The position numbers and the translations under genes are program-made. DNA of 11,578 nt from SM23-78 sp041479965 (lineage in GTDB: Archaea > Nanobdellota > Nanobdellia > Woesearchaeales > SM23-78). This document shows positions 11,093 to 11,578 of this stretch, one piece after another. How positions within the stretch are numbered: the first letter of the stretch is position 1; the number at the start of each line of letters is the position of its first letter. The notes below the pieces were generated by a model, which worked only from the letters and a program-made list of their open reading frames with translations, was not told where the DNA came from and did not search any database. The stretch spans positions 1 to 11,578 of the forward strand of contig JBGOZE010000042.1 of NCBI GenBank assembly GCA_041479965.1, in the 5' to 3' direction.

Positions 11093-11114
11093 TTAGTTAA
11101 TTATTATTAACTAA
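11093..11114 (+). promoter_or_regulatory. Palindromic operator 2 (core GTTAAT-N4-ATTAAC)
   Basis: TTAGTTAAT (11093-11101), spacer TATT, ATTAACTAA (11106-11114): a perfect 9-bp inverted repeat with the same 16-bp core as operator 1 (11096-11111). The two centres are 21 bp apart, two turns of DNA, so both sites face the same side of the helix, which favours cooperative binding. Confidence 0.65.
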
Positions 11115-11143
11115 GTGATTGCGGGTGTTGACGAGGAAGCGCA

Positions 11144-11419
11144 ATGAACAAGGCAATCAGGGCTTTGCTGACAACTCTGCTCAACCAGAAGAAGATAGGA
11201 AGCAGCCACATTCCAGAGCACAAGCTAATAACCGCCAAAACCCAATGGCTGAACAAAGAAGAAAAAAAAGAGTTTGAAAAAGAATACAAACAGCTCAAGA
11301 ACGAGCAAATCCTGCTCTGCTCAAAGAAAAGGACTGAAAAAGGATTTGACTGGCACATAAGCCTGAACCCAAAGAGACTAAAAGAAGTTTACGAGCAACT
11401 AACGGAGGAAGCATCATGA
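11144..11419 (+). CDS. Hypothetical 91-residue basic protein, first gene of a regulator operon
   Basis: The protein begins MNKAIRALLTTLLNQKKIGSSHIPE and is rich in Lys and Glu: a charged central region LNKEEKKEFEKEYKQLKNEQ (about 36-55) looks helical, followed by a basic strand-like part LLCSKKRTEKGFDWHISLNPKRL (57-79) and a final helix. The helix, then strand-turn-strand, layout could be a small winged-helix or nucleic-acid-binding fold, but no known family is recognised with certainty. GAGGA at 11133-11137 is a good ribosome-binding site for the ATG at 11144. Its stop overlaps the start of the next gene (ATGA, 11416-11419), so the two proteins are made together. It lies directly behind the twin palindromes, so this operon is probably autoregulated. 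Confidence 0.7.
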   Translation: MNKAIRALLTTLLNQKKIGSSHIPEHKLITAKTQWLNKEEKKEFEKEYKQLKNEQILLCSKKRTEKGFDWHISLNPKRLKEVYEQLTEEAS

Positions 11420-11578
11420 GAAAAGGAGGAGCTTTCTGCAGCACTTACGGATTAAGCATGCACAACCTGGTGCTTGAATACTTACTGGAAAACCAAGGCT
11501 TGGACTTCGCAGTAGGAGACCTGGCAAAGGACAACAAGATATCAAGGCCCAAAGCTTACGAGCTCATCAAGAGCTTTG
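11416..11578 (+). CDS. Winged-helix transcription regulator, N-terminal part (cut by the right edge)
   Basis: The frame is open from the ATG at 11416 to the window end (54 codons) and begins MRKGGAFCSTYGLSMHNLVLEYLLENQG. The segment HNLVLEYLLENQGLDFAVGDLAKDNKISRPKAYELIKSF fits a winged helix-turn-helix: first helix (VLEYLLEN), a short linker, second helix (VGDLAKDN), turn, and recognition helix (SRPKAYELIKSF). It should bind DNA, and the best candidate targets in view are the two palindromes of its own promoter, which is inference. The overlap with the preceding gene by 4 bp indicates translational coupling. The wing and any effector domain lie outside the window. Confidence 0.75.
   Translation, partial: MRKGGAFCSTYGLSMHNLVLEYLLENQGLDFAVGDLAKDNKISRPKAYELIKSF

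Noticed and set aside
11115..11147. Ten-codon frame from the GTG at 11115 that ends in ATGA on the regulator start
   Set aside because: It is too short to judge, has no ribosome-binding site and could easily arise by chance.

Overview
The window looks like chromosomal DNA of a small-genome archaeon, most likely a DPANN lineage of the Woesearchaeota/Pacearchaeota type (inference). The support is an archaeal-type SRP RNA, an archaeal-type tryptophanyl-tRNA synthetase N-terminus, an archaeal presenilin-like protease, a COG1325-type RNA-binding protein, lipobox lipoproteins, and TATA boxes whose centres sit about 27-29 nt before several start codons, which suggests leaderless transcripts.

Left part (1-3300): the 5' part of trpS reads left. 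Divergent from it is a 34-codon remnant that resembles the N-terminus of a Nudix/IDI-like hydrolase and keeps its own TATA box. It is followed at once by a large secreted, membrane-anchored DUF285 (BspA-like) repeat protein. Two housekeeping-type genes on the minus strand follow: a COG1325 RNA-binding protein and a queuosine-salvage (Qng1/DUF2419) protein, which is unexpected in an archaeon.

Middle (3300-7420): a presenilin/signal-peptide-peptidase-like aspartyl protease and a four-helix membrane protein read right. They converge, with an 11-bp overlap, on a metallo-beta-lactamase-fold protein whose metal motif is HxHxNH instead of HxHxDH. Divergent from the latter is a compact redox operon: a cysteine-rich lipoprotein, a Rieske ferredoxin, a glutaredoxin-like protein and the catalytic subunit of ferredoxin:thioredoxin reductase. 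The last two overlap by ATGA and probably form an electron-transfer pair (ferredoxin to FTR to redoxin).

Right part (7420-11578): a small nuclease-fold-like hypothetical protein and a GH15-like glycosidase read left. A PsbP/Mog1-like lipoprotein reads right and is followed by the SRP RNA gene. A GNAT acetyltransferase starts about 10 nt after the RNA and is followed by a 4-oxalocrotonate-tautomerase-like protein. A 58-codon two-helix membrane protein comes next. The window ends in a two-gene operon (91-aa basic protein, then a winged-helix regulator cut by the window edge) whose promoter carries two identical-half-site palindromes exactly 21 bp apart, probably an autoregulatory operator. No tRNA, CRISPR array, transposase or intact mobile element was seen. 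Every intergenic gap is shorter than 300 bases.
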